Of a stretch of DNA of 64,000 nucleotides, positions 42,373 to 54,151 are shown piece after piece. Origin of the DNA: Tubulanus polymorphus (taxonomy: Eukaryota > Nemertea > Palaeonemertea > Tubulaniformes > Tubulanidae); assembly GCF_964204645.1 (NCBI RefSeq), contig NC_134034.1:5015414-5079413 (forward strand), written 5' to 3'. Below the pieces are notes generated by a model. The model ran no database searches and had not been told where the DNA came from. It saw only the letters and a list, made by a program, of their open reading frames with translations. Position 1 is the stretch's first letter; each line of letters begins with the position of its first letter. Both the position numbers and the translations under genes were made by a program.

Positions 42373-42795
42373 ATGGCTTCTGCAATTATAACTATTATAG
42401 GATCGGCAATTGTTAACGCTTTGGCATTTACTGGTGGTGGTTATTTATTTAAGCATTTTGATAAAAATAGTTCATTAGGAGAACAAAGAAGACATAATTT
42501 AGCGTTAGAAAAATTAAATAAAGCAGAGGAAGAATATAGAGAAAAGAGACAAAACTATATGGATTATATTAACAAAGAATTATATGATCAGAAGATTTCA
42601 CATAGAGATTTTCAATCAGTTGATGATGCAATGAGTTTATATAACGCGGTAACAAGTAAAGAAAAATTGCATCTATACAAACCTAAATTATCAGATTATT
42701 ATACCCCAAGTAAAGAACAACAGAAATATGAAATAATTTGGATTTTAGGTGGAACTGTTATTGTTATATTTGTAGCGTATAAGTTTACTAATTAG
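42373..42795 (+). CDS. 140-aa membrane protein, intact in element B
   Basis: Full-length version of the gene that has a stop in A. N-terminal hydrophobic Ala/Gly segment (residues 2-25), charged helix (35-75), YYTPSKEQQKYE linker and C-terminal membrane helix (about 118-137). Late-type signal TTTTTTTGCTAAATAAATG. Possibly a virion membrane protein; function is unknown. Confidence 0.7.
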   Translation: MASAIITIIGSAIVNALAFTGGGYLFKHFDKNSSLGEQRRHNLALEKLNKAEEEYREKRQNYMDYINKELYDQKISHRDFQSVDDAMSLYNAVTSKEKLHLYKPKLSDYYTPSKEQQKYEIIWILGGTVIVIFVAYKFTN

Positions 42796-42815
42796 TAATT
42801 TTTTTTGCTATATAA

Positions 42816-43211
42816 ATGGAAGATAAAGTTGATAATATTGATATTATTCCTCATGATATAAATAAAACTAAATTAAAAACATATTTAGAAAAACAAATAT
42901 TAGAATTTGAAAGTGACTTAAAGATAAAAAAGATAAAATATTTAAAAAGTAAAATTATATTTTATTTGATTATAAGTGGTTCAGTTACAATTAGTTCTGT
43001 AATAACATTTCTAGCAATATTCAGTCCATTAACACCTTTAGCTATATCAATTGGCGTAACCGGTATAAGTTCAAAATTAAATATAAAAAGTAATAAAGAA
43101 AAAATTAAAACTAATATAAAACAAATTAATAAATTAAAAAATACACTAGATTATATAATAAGTTTTAATGGTCATATAACAGTTGAAGAACAAGATAAAT
43201 TATTAAAATAA
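42816..43211 (+). CDS. 131-aa two-helix membrane protein, shortened
   Basis: Homologue of the A 144-aa gene. It lacks about nine residues in the second hydrophobic region and stops after DKLLK, where A continues for five residues. It is otherwise collinear with a late-type signal. Whether it is functional is unclear. Confidence 0.6.
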   Translation: MEDKVDNIDIIPHDINKTKLKTYLEKQILEFESDLKIKKIKYLKSKIIFYLIISGSVTISSVITFLAIFSPLTPLAISIGVTGISSKLNIKSNKEKIKTNIKQINKLKNTLDYIISFNGHITVEEQDKLLK

Positions 43212-43242
43212 TTAATAAATTATTAATTTTTTAATTAAATAA

Positions 43243-45208
43243 ATGGTAGATGGTTTTCCAAAAGCTTTCCAATATAATAAATCAATTAAATATAATATTC
43301 CAGCAATAGATTTTAATAAAGATATTACATATAGAAATGAAGTTTTAGATTCATTAACTAATTTAGAAATTTATGTTACTGAAACTAATAATTTTAATGC
43401 AAAGATGGAAAATATATTTCATGTATATTTAATTAATTTTAAAAAATTGAAAGATGAAAAACAATGGTTATTAAAATCTAATATGAAGTTTTGGCAGAAC
43501 CAATTAAATTTTGCTGTTTATTGTGCAACAACAGGTTGTGGAATTAGTTGGAATGATCATTTGAATAATTCTAAATATAAATTAATTCAAAGTTTATTTA
43601 GATTTCATACATACTTTCAAATCAGAATAATATTAAATGAATTAGAGTTCGCTTTACCAGGATCTAGATATTTTAAAGAATTAGATAATAATATTAATTT
43701 ATCAAAGTTTTATTAAATTTGTAATGAATTTAATATAGATATAAATAATTCTGATTTTAGAACAATAATTGGAACAATAAGATCACTTCCTTGCCCTAAA
43801 AAGATTGCAGAATATTGTGCACTTCCCATACCATCTAATAGCTTTTATAATATCTATGATAATAAATTAGGTTATAGTAAAATAGAAACAAAGGATTTAG
43901 AAACGATATAGAAATGAAGTTTTAGATTCATTAACTAATTTAGAAATTTATGTTACTGAAACTAATAATTTTAATGCAAAGATGGAAAATATATTTCATG
44001 TATATTTAATTAATTTTAAAAAATTGAAAGATGAAAAACAATGGTTATTAAAATCTAATATGAAGTTTTGGCAGAACCAATTAAATTTTGCTGTTTATTG
44101 TGCAACAACAGGTTGTGGAATTAGTTGGAATGATCATTTGAATAATTCTAAATATAAATTAATTCAAAGTTTATTTAGATTTCATACATACTTTCAAATC
44201 AGAATAATATTAAATGAATTAGAGTTCGCTTTACCAGGATCTAGATATTTTAAAGAATTAGATAATAATATTAATTTATCAAAGTTTTATTAAATTTGTA
44301 ATGAATTTAATATAGATATAAATAATTCTGATTTTAGAACAATAATTGGAACAATAAGATCACTTCCTTGCCCTAAAAAGATTGCAGAATATTGTGCACT
44401 TCCCATACCATCTAATAGCTTTTATAATATCTATGATAATAAATTAGGTTATAGTAAAATAGAAACAAAGGATTTAGAAACATTAAATTTCAATAAATTA
44501 CCGAAATTTTATGATAATTTAAAACAAGAAAACAATAATGGTTGGGTTTATTTAATTTTAAAAAATAATGAAAGTTTTACAAAATCAGGTATACAAAGAA
44601 TAAATCAATCTATTAGAACTTATTTGATATGTATTCTAGGATCGCAAGTTGAAACAAGATCCCCAATAATTGGAAATTTAAATACATCATTTGATACACA
44701 AAAACAATTCAAAGTATTATTTGAAGATTCCATTCATAATGATAAAAATAGATCGATTCCAGAAAACATTGTAAGATATCAAAATTATTTAGATAAATCA
44801 CATATTAGATTAAATTATTGTATAGGCCCTAATCTATTTATTATTTCTAATGATTTAGTATTAAAGATGGGAAACATAATTGGTTATAATAATCTAATTA
44901 AAACTGCAACAATAAATAATTCATTTGGATTGAATGATATAAATAAAAAGATAATTACTGCTCCAAAATTAATGGAAGGTGAAAAAAATAAAAAACATAT
45001 TCAATCAACAGAAACTAAAACTAATAATATTAAATTAAATAATGATTCTAAAATAAAAGATTAAAATACATCAGAAGATATAAAAACTGATAATATTCAA
45101 CATGATATAATTAAACTAAATGATGATAATAAATCCCATGAAAATACTAAATTAGCTTTAACTTGTATAGGAATTGTAATCGGAGGAATATTATATTTTA
45201 AATTTTAA
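43243..45208 (+). pseudogene. 433-aa-type gene of element B, with internal tandem duplication
   Basis: The N-terminal domain matches A (QLNFAVYCATTGCGISWNDH). A TAA at 43714-43716 interrupts it. The segment 43330-43906 (577 bp) is repeated in tandem at 43907-44483, and both copies carry the same stop, so the nonsense mutation came first. Because 577 is not a multiple of three the duplication also breaks the frame. Another TAA lies at 45062-45064. The middle segment (IIGTIRSLPCPKKIAEYCAL) is unrelated to that of A. The C-terminal membrane helix is preserved. Confidence 0.88.
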
Positions 45209-45223
45209 TTTTTTATTATGTAA

Positions 45224-46918
45224 ATGGCAGAAGGTGGAGAAGATATTCCAATGGATCCTTTAGATGAACCTGGAATAAGTGATGAACAACCACCTGATTT
45301 TAGTGAAACAAGTTTTAATGATGATAATGAGCCCGAATATAATACTAATTTAGGTGAAGATGATGATTATGATTATGAAACGCGTAAAGAATTTAAAGAA
45401 TATATGACAGCTACCGAAAGGTTAGTTATTAGAACCTCAACATCTAGAAAGGATTTAATGGAAAGATTAGTAAATACAACTGATCCTCTTATGAAATCTC
45501 AATTAAAATTAATGAAAAATAGAGTAATATATACAATTGTTAACGTATTATTACCAAAAGATGAAATAGATGAAATTGGTCCCGAAGGTGTTGTAGAACA
45601 AATTTTAAAAGATGACCCATTTTTCATGAATAATTTAGAATTTAAAAATGATGCAGGGTATTATAATGTTGAATTAAATAACAAAAATGTATCAATTCAA
45701 TTATCTAGAATGGGTCAAGAAAATATTTTTGAACCTGGAATGCGATCAAGATCTACAATTGAAGGTTCAAAAGGCGGTAGAGAATTTCTCAGAATTATAT
45801 GGAATGCAATCGATAGAATAAATAAAAAAACCAATTCCTAAAATTGATATTAACAAATATTCACCATTTAAAAATCCAAATTTAAATTCTACTGATGTTG
45901 ATCCAGAAATGGAAGAATATGGAGATCGATCAGATAGATTAAGATCTTCAACACCCGAAACATCGAGAAGAGATATTCAACAAATTGATAATGATTCAAA
46001 TCAATTACAAGTAGTAAAAAATTTTGATAAAATGTTTGATACAATTCATTCATTTGACGAAGAGATGAATAGTATTTTAGATACACCCGGTACTGAAACT
46101 GGAATAAATCGAATACAATCTTTACTAGAAAAAGGATTTCTCAAATTAACTGATGAAGAATTAGAAACATTTCCTGAACAAGCACGTAGAGAAATTAAAG
46201 GCATTCAAGAATCAGCTGATGAAAATGCTAATATTAATATGAGATTTTCTAAAACAACCATGTTAGAAAAAGAATTAGCTATTGCAAATGAAAAATTAGA
46301 ACAATTAAAATTAGATAAAAATCTTCAATTAATCGAGGAAGCTGATTATGAAAGCAGAAAGTTAGCTTTAGAAAAAGAAATAGATGATTTAAAATATAAC
46401 ATAAAATTACAAAAAGAAGAAAGAGATACATTATTAAAATCATATGATCTTAATCATATTAAAAAATTAAAAGTTATTTTTAAAGATTTGTTGATAAAAC
46501 CAAATTCTAGAATATCATTAAAAGACAGAATAAGATTATTATTTAAGTTAGAAGGTATATAATTCTTTCAATTCTAACAGCTGTGACTATGTTATTTACA
46601 ACAATTGGTTTAGCTATATCAAATGCTTTAAAATCTACTCCTACTCCCAATAAACCAGATAAACCCCCAGATAATAATAATTCTATACAAGATAAAGTTA
46701 AAGATGGTTTAAAGAAATTAGCAAAATATTTATGGGAACTATCTAAAAAATCTGCTGCAGCATTACCAGGAATTATTGCATCAATTTTCGGTTTTATATT
46801 AAAATCTGCTGGGAATATTCTTAACTTTGCTGCTGAACATATTATTTTATTTTTAATTACAGTTGTAAGTGCAATTATTTTTGGGTTAGTAAATATGATA
46901 TCAAAAAATATCAAGTAA
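45224..46918 (+). pseudogene. 492-aa-type coiled-coil gene of element B, two frameshifts
   Basis: Frames 45224-45841, about 45830-46562 and about 46560-46918 together cover one gene. The shifts lie at an A7 run near 45826 and at about 46560. The N-terminal half (up to about 240 codons) is diverged from A beyond an acidic start (MAEGGEDIPMDPLDEP); the coiled coil and C-terminal membrane part are nearly the same as in A (TIGLAISNALKSTPTPNKPD). Late-type signal in front. Confidence 0.85.
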
Positions 46919-46935
46919 CCATGATAAAAAATAAA

Positions 46936-46958
46936 TAATTAATTTTTTTGTTAAATAA
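46936..46958 (+). promoter_or_regulatory. Late-type start signal of the B capsid candidate
   Basis: TTAATTTTTTTGTTAAATAA ends at the ATG, as in A. Confidence 0.65.
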
Positions 46959-48206
46959 ATGAGTGGGAGTTATATCAATCCTTCTAAGAATCATAGAATA
47001 TCTAATGCTATTAAAGCAGAAAGATCACATCATATAATTACTCATAACCCTTCTAATATTAATCCCGATGAAACTTTATATGTTAGAATTCCTCGATTAA
47101 CACAAAATACTTTTTATGTTCCAAATAGTATTTATTTATCAGCTGATATAAAAGTAATCGGTAATAATAATAATTATGTTGTTGATAATGTTGGAAGATA
47201 TTTGATTAAAAAATTAACAATAAAGATTGGACCAGAAACAGTTTTCTCATTAGATGATTATAATTTATTTATGCATTATAAAGATTTATGGTTAACTAAA
47301 GAAAATAGAAATAATATGATATTTCAAGGCATCCAATCAGAAAACCAAAATAAATTAAGATCTGAAGCCAATAATGCAGTAGTAACTAATGCTGTAGATA
47401 ATTTGATAAAACAGATTTATGGAAGCAAATATAAAATTCCATTAGACTTTGAATTGATAAATAACAATGCACCTTTATATAAATTCGCAATTCAAGAAGA
47501 CGTTATATTCGAAATAACATTTGCTCCTGTAAATCAAATTGTATTATCTAGCGTTGTTAAAGATATGAGTTATAAATTATCGAATATATGTTTAGAATAT
47601 GACACAGTAACTGATGAAAATATTTCAAGTATAATTCAAACTCAATACAATCAAGGATTTTCATTATTATATGATTATATTGATAAATTTAAAACTGTAA
47701 CTATTAATGCAAATGATGAAATTATTAATGAGAATATTAACTTCCCAAGAAGATCTATTAAAGGTATATTAATATTTTTTACCATTGCAACATATTCTAA
47801 TGGTGCAATACAGGTTGATGATTATTATAATCCTGAAATAACAAAAGTAGAAATAACTATCGAAGGAATAGCAAATAAAATATTTTGTCAAGGAATGAGA
47901 ATGATTGATCAATGGCCAGAAATTAGAAAACATTTTATGAATGAAAAAGTGAAATCATCTGAAAATTGTAACATTAATCAAATTGATTATTATACCGGCA
48001 ATAAATATGCATTATGGTTAGATTTTAGAACAACAGAGGATATTTCATTACATGGTTCTGGAAAAAAATTACAAAACACTAAAGATGAAATACAATTATT
48101 CATGACAAAGAATAAAGGAATCAAAAATTTCAAAATGCACATTTATGTTATATCTGACGCGCAATTAAATATTGTAAATTCACAATTAGATAGTGTTATG
48201 TATTAA
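46959..48206 (+). CDS. Candidate major capsid protein of element B (415 aa)
   Basis: Same length as the A copy and more than about 94 percent identical by eye, fully open despite decay around it. See the A copy for landmarks. Differences are conservative and scattered; a small cluster at about 140-155. The start signal is identical to that of A. This conservation could reflect late gene exchange with active copies, selection, or chance. Confidence 0.6.
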   Translation: MSGSYINPSKNHRISNAIKAERSHHIITHNPSNINPDETLYVRIPRLTQNTFYVPNSIYLSADIKVIGNNNNYVVDNVGRYLIKKLTIKIGPETVFSLDDYNLFMHYKDLWLTKENRNNMIFQGIQSENQNKLRSEANNAVVTNAVDNLIKQIYGSKYKIPLDFELINNNAPLYKFAIQEDVIFEITFAPVNQIVLSSVVKDMSYKLSNICLEYDTVTDENISSIIQTQYNQGFSLLYDYIDKFKTVTINANDEIINENINFPRRSIKGILIFFTIATYSNGAIQVDDYYNPEITKVEITIEGIANKIFCQGMRMIDQWPEIRKHFMNEKVKSSENCNINQIDYYTGNKYALWLDFRTTEDISLHGSGKKLQNTKDEIQLFMTKNKGIKNFKMHIYVISDAQLNIVNSQLDSVMY

Positions 48207-48238
48207 AATTTTAACTTTAATAAAAAATCTTATATTAA

Positions 48239-49081
48239 ATGGAAGGAGGTAAAGTATATAAACATATTCCATACATCGATACACATGAAAATAATGATGG
48301 TTTATATTATGTAATACCTTGTAATATAGCTTTGATATTTGATCCTATTTTCAAAATTTATAAAACTAAACTAATAGAAATCGATAATAATAAAAGTGAA
48401 GTTGTTGATAATTTAAGTAATGTAATTGATAATAATGTAATACCTTCTACATCTGATAATGTAATACCTACTACATCTAATAATGTAATACCCTCTACAT
48501 CAAATAATGTAATACCTTCTACATCTAATAATGCAATAATATTAAATTTTAGTGAAAATAGAAATTATTGTGATTATTGTAAAGGCGAATTTTCAAACGC
48601 TCCATCAAATTGGAATAAACATATGAATACAAGGGTACATATAAATAATGTTATAGAACGTGTTGGTTTAAAAGAATTTATAGAACACCCATTTAGATAT
48701 GTTACAAAATTTGTTTCAAATAAAAAAGTAAATGGTGAAAAAATATATGAAGATTTTTTATTAGCAACACCTAATAAAGATGAATTAGATTTAACCGATG
48801 CTAATGAAATATTAGGATCAAACACTGTAAATGAAATATTAGGAGCAAACACTAATAAAGATAATAATGAAAATACAGGAAAGCGCATTGATAATAAAGA
48901 TTCTATGAAACTTAAATCAGAAAATAAAGATATAGTTGAGATGCCTAATAAGTATATCAATAAACCAATTATTTATGAAGATACGGTAGAGCATTTGAAT
49001 AAATTGTTAGGGGCTGATGATGAATTGGAGAGTGATGATGAAAGTGATTCAGAAATTAATCATCTAACACTCAAAAAGTAA
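48239..49081 (+). CDS. C2H2 zinc-finger protein of element B (280 aa)
   Basis: It shares MEGGKVY and LYYVIPC with the A gene, then has a linker of NVIPSTSN units (five tandem, about residues 65-105) instead of the DNIEPKIE units of A. One finger follows (CDYCKGEFSNAPSNWNKHMN). The rest is acidic/Asn-rich (NEILGSNTVNEILGANTNKD repeat) and ends in an Asp/Glu/Ser tract, unlike A. Early-like leader. The role is probably regulatory; the large C-terminal difference suggests module replacement. Confidence 0.65.
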   Translation: MEGGKVYKHIPYIDTHENNDGLYYVIPCNIALIFDPIFKIYKTKLIEIDNNKSEVVDNLSNVIDNNVIPSTSDNVIPTTSNNVIPSTSNNVIPSTSNNAIILNFSENRNYCDYCKGEFSNAPSNWNKHMNTRVHINNVIERVGLKEFIEHPFRYVTKFVSNKKVNGEKIYEDFLLATPNKDELDLTDANEILGSNTVNEILGANTNKDNNENTGKRIDNKDSMKLKSENKDIVEMPNKYINKPIIYEDTVEHLNKLLGADDELESDDESDSEINHLTLKK

Positions 49082-49439
49082 TAAAGGTTGAAAATTGTAT
49101 AAAATAATAGTAAATAAAAAAGGGGGTTTTAAGTATTAAGGTATCTAATACGTATCTAATACATATCTAATACGTATCTAATACATATTATTTGAAAATA
49201 CCTTAAATTATATTTCTTTTTTAAATTTATATTGAAACCTCAGTAATAATAAAGGTTATTTTCAAACTTATTCATATATTTGTTGAAAAAATAAAAATAA
49301 ATTGGTTGAAAATTGTATAAATAATATTTATTTTAAAAAAGGGTTTTAAGTATTTAAGGTATCTAATAGGGTATCAGGTATTAGGGTATCAGGTATTAGG
49401 GTATCTAATAGGGTATCTAATACATAGGTATACAAATAG
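49082..49439. repeat. Convergence spacer of element B with GTATCTAATA repeats
   Basis: It lies between the tail-to-tail gene arms. Short tandem words (GGTATCTAATACGTATCTAA and AGGGTATCAGGTATTAGGG) occur in two blocks (49139-49190 and 49360-49425). Both lie near copies of GGTTGAAAATTGTATAAA (49087, 49304). It has no sequence similarity to the convergence spacer of A, though the location is the same. Confidence 0.75.
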
Positions 49440-50051
49440 TTATTTTATAAATTTATATTCATATGGAAATTGTAATCTCAGTAATAATTTTGAACCTTTA
49501 TTATTCTTTAATTTATTCATATATTCATCATGTTATTCAGTGGGTATAATTAGATTTTCTTCCAATGATTGTTGCATAGATTTTCTATCTTTGTTATAAA
49601 ATAAAACTAGAAATCTTATATTCTCCCTAAAGTCTTTAACAATTGAATTATATTTTTGATTTAAAACCCATGTTGTTATCCCAAAATGTCTCCCAGAGAA
49701 AGCTAAGTAACATAACTCACTTTCTCTAACTTTTGAATCATGTAAATTTGCGCAATCATCTATAATGAATAATGTATTTGATCCTTTATAAGTATCAATT
49801 GCTATTTTTATACAATTATCTAAATTTTCTTTTACTGTTTTAGGATTTAATATAATAAACTTTTTTATCTTAACTATATCTCTATTATATGTTTTATTTA
49901 TTTCATAAGTAGGACAGAATAATATTATATTATCAAAATGATTCTTATAAATAGTTTCTAACAAATCTAATATGAAATGTATTTTACCACAATTGGTTAC
50001 ACCAGTAACTAACATATTATGCGGTTTAAATATAAATAAATCTTTATTCAT
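49440..50051 (-). pseudogene. ATP: Packaging ATPase of element B, one nonsense codon
   Basis: Walker A GVTNCGKI (Thr to Ile in the last position) and Walker B FIIDD are visible. One codon is missing near residue 60. A TAA at 49533-49535 replaces Leu 33 codons before the end. The Walker A change and the stop both suggest loss of function. Confidence 0.85.
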
Positions 50052-51130
50052 TTATTCTTTTAATTTTGATAGATAAAATCCATTCATTAAATTTATCATC
50101 ATATCCTTTATATTTCACCAAAGAATACTTTTTTCCTTTAAGAGTTTTTGTTTTCAATACTTTTTCTATTTTGTATTCTATTTCATCTGGATTTGGTACA
50201 AGTGATAATTCTTGTTCATAGAAATAACCTAATATTTCTTCATCTTTTAAATCTTCTAATTTATAAACAAAAGGTTTAGTTAATATTATCTTTTTAATCT
50301 TGAATATTTCTTCAGTAAAATTAGGGGTATAACCTTTATAAAATGTTTTTCTATATTTAGATATTCTTACGTGTTGTCCTATTTTAAATTTAGGTTCTCC
50401 GAAATCATGTGTGACAAATGCGCCATATAAATTATTCTAAACTATTTCCGAATTATCTTCTTTTCTAGCTTGTATAGGTTTCATATTTATAGAACTATGT
50501 TTAGAATTATTATAACCTTTCACTAAATTATATCGATACATCGATATATCTATATGTTTCGTTAGCAGTAAAATATTTCCACATTCTAGTTTTCAATGTT
50601 TTATTAAATCTTTCTATAATAGATGCTTTTTTATCTGAATGTGTTGAAAAATAATCTACATCGTTATCAGATAAGAGTTTTTTAAAATGTTTGTTATAAA
50701 ATTCCTTACCTTCATCAAATTGTATCTTATCTGGAGTAGCTTCTTTAAATATTGATTTAAAAGCATTTGTTACTTCTATACCAGTTTTATTTTTGATTGG
50801 AATTGACCATGCGTATCTGCTGAATATGTCTATAACATTTAATATCCAGAAATATCCTTTGTTGTATTCTTCTAAGTTCTTCATGTCAATTAAATCTGCT
50901 TGCCATGGTTGATCGATATATGAAACCATAACTTTTCTTGTTAAATAAGTTTTATCCATTTTCTTGTGGATTTGATATGTTGGTTGATTTTGTAACCATG
51001 ATTTCAATTCACTATATTTTATATTTTCATTATCAGATTTAATTTTATTCCATAATTCTGAAACGTTAGAATATGATACTTCACTTTCTGGGTTATAATA
51101 TAAATCTATTAAATATTGTTCTTTTTTCAT
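50044..51130 (-). pseudogene. INT: Chromodomain integrase of element B, broken
   Basis: Same domains as in A: N-terminal helical part, rve core with the three acidic residues retained, SH3-like part and chromodomain. A small indel near 50540 shifts the frame after the third catalytic residue, and a TAG near 50440 replaces a Trp codon. It overlaps the ATPase start by 8 nt, as in A. Confidence 0.88.
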
Positions 51131-51136
51131 CTTATT

Positions 51137-51496
51137 TTAATCCATTAATAATAATTTAGATTTAGTTTCAATGGTTTTATGATTTGACTTATTTTCTGGT
51201 ATGATAGGTTTATTGTCATTGGAATCATCTTTATCATCAGATTTGAATTTTGATTTATATATTACACCGGATAATATAATAATTGTGATTCACCCAATTG
51301 TAATATATAAGTAATTATTTCTTCCACTATTAGAAGAATGAGATGGATTATTATGTGAATCAATATCAGATGATTCATTTATATCAGTTAATTTCTTTTT
51401 CTTAGCTTTTTTTAATTCTGAAGATCTTTTACCTAATTCTCTTGCCCATTTAATTTGTTTCTCTGATCTAGCCTTTTTCTTAACGCTATCACTCAT
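51137..51496 (-). pseudogene. Basic membrane protein of element B, nonsense codon
   Basis: Homologue of the A 124-aa gene with the same basic N-terminus. TGA at about 51290-51292 falls at the start of the membrane segment; the frame continues in register to ATGGATTAA. Confidence 0.75.
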
Positions 51497-52097
51497 TTAT
51501 TTTAGTTAATTTTTGTTCTGATTCATTTTCTGTTTCGACGTTTGGTTGTAGTACAGTGTCATCTGTTTCGTTCTTACCTGATTTATATTCCATAGGTTTG
51601 ATGTTCGAAAATGTTATGACGCCAGTAGAAATTAATGTCATAACCGATCCTAATTGATATGAAGCATAACCAACCCATTTTTGTAATTCAGTCATAACTA
51701 AATAGTCATTTTTCAAATCACTATATAATTTATTTTCATCATCAATTGGTATTAACTGGTTACATAACTTAGAGTAACATTTGACAATACCATCTGAAAT
51801 AGAATCATTTATTCGGGCTAATCTTGACTCTTCATAAATTTTAAAATGTTTTATTACTTTATCGGGTTTCATAGAGTCTAGTTCTTGAAAAGTAATGAAT
51901 CTATTTAAAAACTCCTTAGTTTTTCCACCGGCAATCAATGGTTCTAGATGGTGTTTACAATATAAATAGTATTCATAATCTATATTACAATTAACTTGAG
52001 CACAATTAGTAACAACTGTATCTTTATCATCACTTATACCCAAATCATCTAATGTTTTTTCAATATCGGCATTATTCTTACTCGATTTCTTTGACAT
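51489..52097 (-). CDS. 202-aa left-arm protein of element B
   Basis: Open and similar to the A 201-aa gene, most strongly over residues 45-185. The N-terminal 40 residues vary. It overlaps the next gene by 8 nt (ATGAGTGA). Leader TTTCTCTAATATAA. Function is unknown. Confidence 0.7.
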   Translation of the reverse strand: MSKKSSKNNADIEKTLDDLGISDDKDTVVTNCAQVNCNIDYEYYLYCKHHLEPLIAGGKTKEFLNRFITFQELDSMKPDKVIKHFKIYEESRLARINDSISDGIVKCYSKLCNQLIPIDDENKLYSDLKNDYLVMTELQKWVGYASYQLGSVMTLISTGVITFSNIKPMEYKSGKNETDDTVLQPNVETENESEQKLTKINE

Positions 52098-52345
52098 TTA
52101 TATTAGAGAAAAAAAGCAAAAAAAATATTATAAGTATTCTTCAAATGATACAAGTATCTCTTTGGGTTAATACTAGTTAGTTAAAGGTAAAGAATTTTAG
52201 TATTAGTTATTGTTTTTTTAGTATTTTTTTATTTGTGATATAAAGTATTCTTTTTTGAAAAGAAAATATTAAAAATATAATAGAATTCACTAGCTAGTTG
52301 AAGTTATTTTTTTTTAAATATTTTTTATTAAAAATCTATTATTCT

Positions 52346-53012
52346 TTAACCACTCATTAAAGACTCAACGTATTGTTCATTATTTGGATCATTGTTCCAT
52401 TGATCAATAAATTTTCTTTGTCTTTGTTAACTGTTCTAAATATAATTGTAAATCTAGTTTATTAGATTTAATTATGTTTTCCTTCTTTTCTAAAGGTCTT
52501 AGATTCTTCCAATTCCAAATCAGTTTTTTATTGTATTCATCATTCATGTTAAATTTAGATATCGGTAACACGTGATCAATATGGTAATAATCCCCATAAT
52601 TATCTATATTCATTTTATCATCGAATTGAAATATAATCCATGATTTGAGAAATTCATCTGAACAACCCAACAAATTAGATAATGTTTCTGAATGTGTTTC
52701 TTTGTTGAATAATTGTGTTAATCTAGATCTTAGGCATTGTTTCAATCTAAAATTAAGATCTGTTTGATATCTTTCTCTCATATATTCTGCCATATAATAA
52801 TTATAATGTTCTATCTTATCTTCTCGATATTGTTTGGTATATAGTTTAGTGCAAGTTTTACAGCAATATTGAAAACCATCTTTGCTAATCTTACGCTTAC
52901 TAAATTCTGTTAATGATTTATCTAATTCACATTTAGAACACTTCTTGTAGTGTATATTTATAACACCAGTGTTATTTGTAATATTGATAGTTTGTGGTTG
53001 TTCTGGTTCCAT
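52346..53012 (-). pseudogene. HNH endonuclease of element B, frameshifted tail
   Basis: Close to the A copy through the HNH core (YHIDHVLPISKF, WNWKNLRPLEKKENIIKSNK). A shift near 52410 breaks the last 25 codons, which otherwise match the WNNDPNNEQYVE tail of the small chimera. It lies directly upstream of the 202-aa gene, whereas in A it lies next to the small chimera. Confidence 0.8.
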
Positions 53013-53149
53013 TTATTATACGTATTTTTTACTAAATTGGTTAATATTTTAGAATCCTCTTCCATTTCTTCGACCAACGTCATCCTTTTTCATTCCTCGC
53101 CGCTTTTGATAAGTTGTTTCGATTCCTTGATATCTAAATCATACCAGTT

Positions 53150-53720
53150 ACAATACCCGCGTCACATGCGGACATACAGGCGCGCTTTTGCTTAATGCGC
53201 ATGCGTTAATCATAATTATATATTCATTCTATAAATTCTGTAAAATAGAACCAACACATGCGTTACATGCGTTACGTGCGGCCATTAATGTCCGGTTTTG
53301 CTTAATGCACATGTGTTAATCATAATAGAAACAACCGACATGAAATATCTAAATAATACCACTGGGCAAACCGCTCTTATAGGAGCGTTTTTGCTTAATG
53401 CGCATGCGTTAATCATAATTATATATTCATTCTGTAAATTCTGTAAAATAGAAACGACCGACATAAAATATCAAAACGTGTTCGCACTAGGCAAAACCGC
53501 TCTTATAAGAGCGTTTTTGCTTAATGCGCATGCGCTAATCCTAATTATATATTCATTCTGTAAAATAGAAACAACTGAACATAGAAAATTCAAACGCATG
53601 TGCACTAAGCAAAACCGCTCTTATAGGAGCGTTTTTGCTTAATGCGCATGCGCTAATCCTAATTATATATTCATTCTGTAAAATAGAAACGACCGAACAT
53701 AAAAATTCACCAATCAAATT
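53150..53720. repeat. Irregular tandem repeats with GCGCATGCGC and stem-loops
   Basis: Five units of about 93-126 bp. The shared word GCTTAATGCGCATGCG starts near 53190, 53300, 53393, 53519 and 53637. Three units hold an inverted repeat CGCTCTTATAGGAGCG followed by TTTTT. Each unit ends with TATATATTCATTCTGTAAAA. Frames across it are repeat artefacts. Element A has nothing equivalent. Confidence 0.85.
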
Positions 53721-53830
53721 TACACAATACATTATACAAGTTGTTCGGCCGTTTCTTCCAATACATCATTTGATATCTATAAATACAATTTATAATTACA
53801 AACTTTTTTCAATTGCTGGTAAATATTTAA

Positions 53831-54058
53831 TTAACTACAACAACAAATGTTAAACTTAATCATTGGAGTCTTAATGTTTTTGAAATTCTTATATAGTTTC
53901 TTCGTCGATCTCTTGGCGATTCTTGTGTTTCTTGTGCTAATTTCTATTGGTTCGATATCCATTGCTTTTGATTCCTCAGTCAGAAAGAGTATCTTGAGTT
54001 TCTCTATCACTTCTTGATGCGTATGACGTTTTATTAATCTAAAAGATATTAGCGGCAA
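53831..54058 (-). pseudogene. Remnant of the spliced left-arm gene (element B)
   Basis: A 75-codon frame without a clear ATG. Upstream on the same strand a donor-like GTAAGTAC (54151) and acceptor-like TATCTTTTAG (to 54069) match the intron candidate of A. Protein similarity to the A locus is weak (an acidic Glu/Ser-rich part). It is probably decayed or diverged. Confidence 0.35.
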
Positions 54059-54151
54059 CTCTAGCCATCTAAAAGATATACTAAATACACTTAAATATAT
54101 CTAAAGGTTTCATATTTAATAGCCCTAATAACTACAAAAAACAGTACTTAC

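Noticed and set aside
53150-53720. CRISPR array
   Set aside because: Units are 93-126 bp with similar spacers and no cas genes; the host is an animal.
53298-53853. Frames with repeated LNAHALI-type peptides
   Set aside because: They are translations of the tandem repeats; each unit simply repeats the same peptide.
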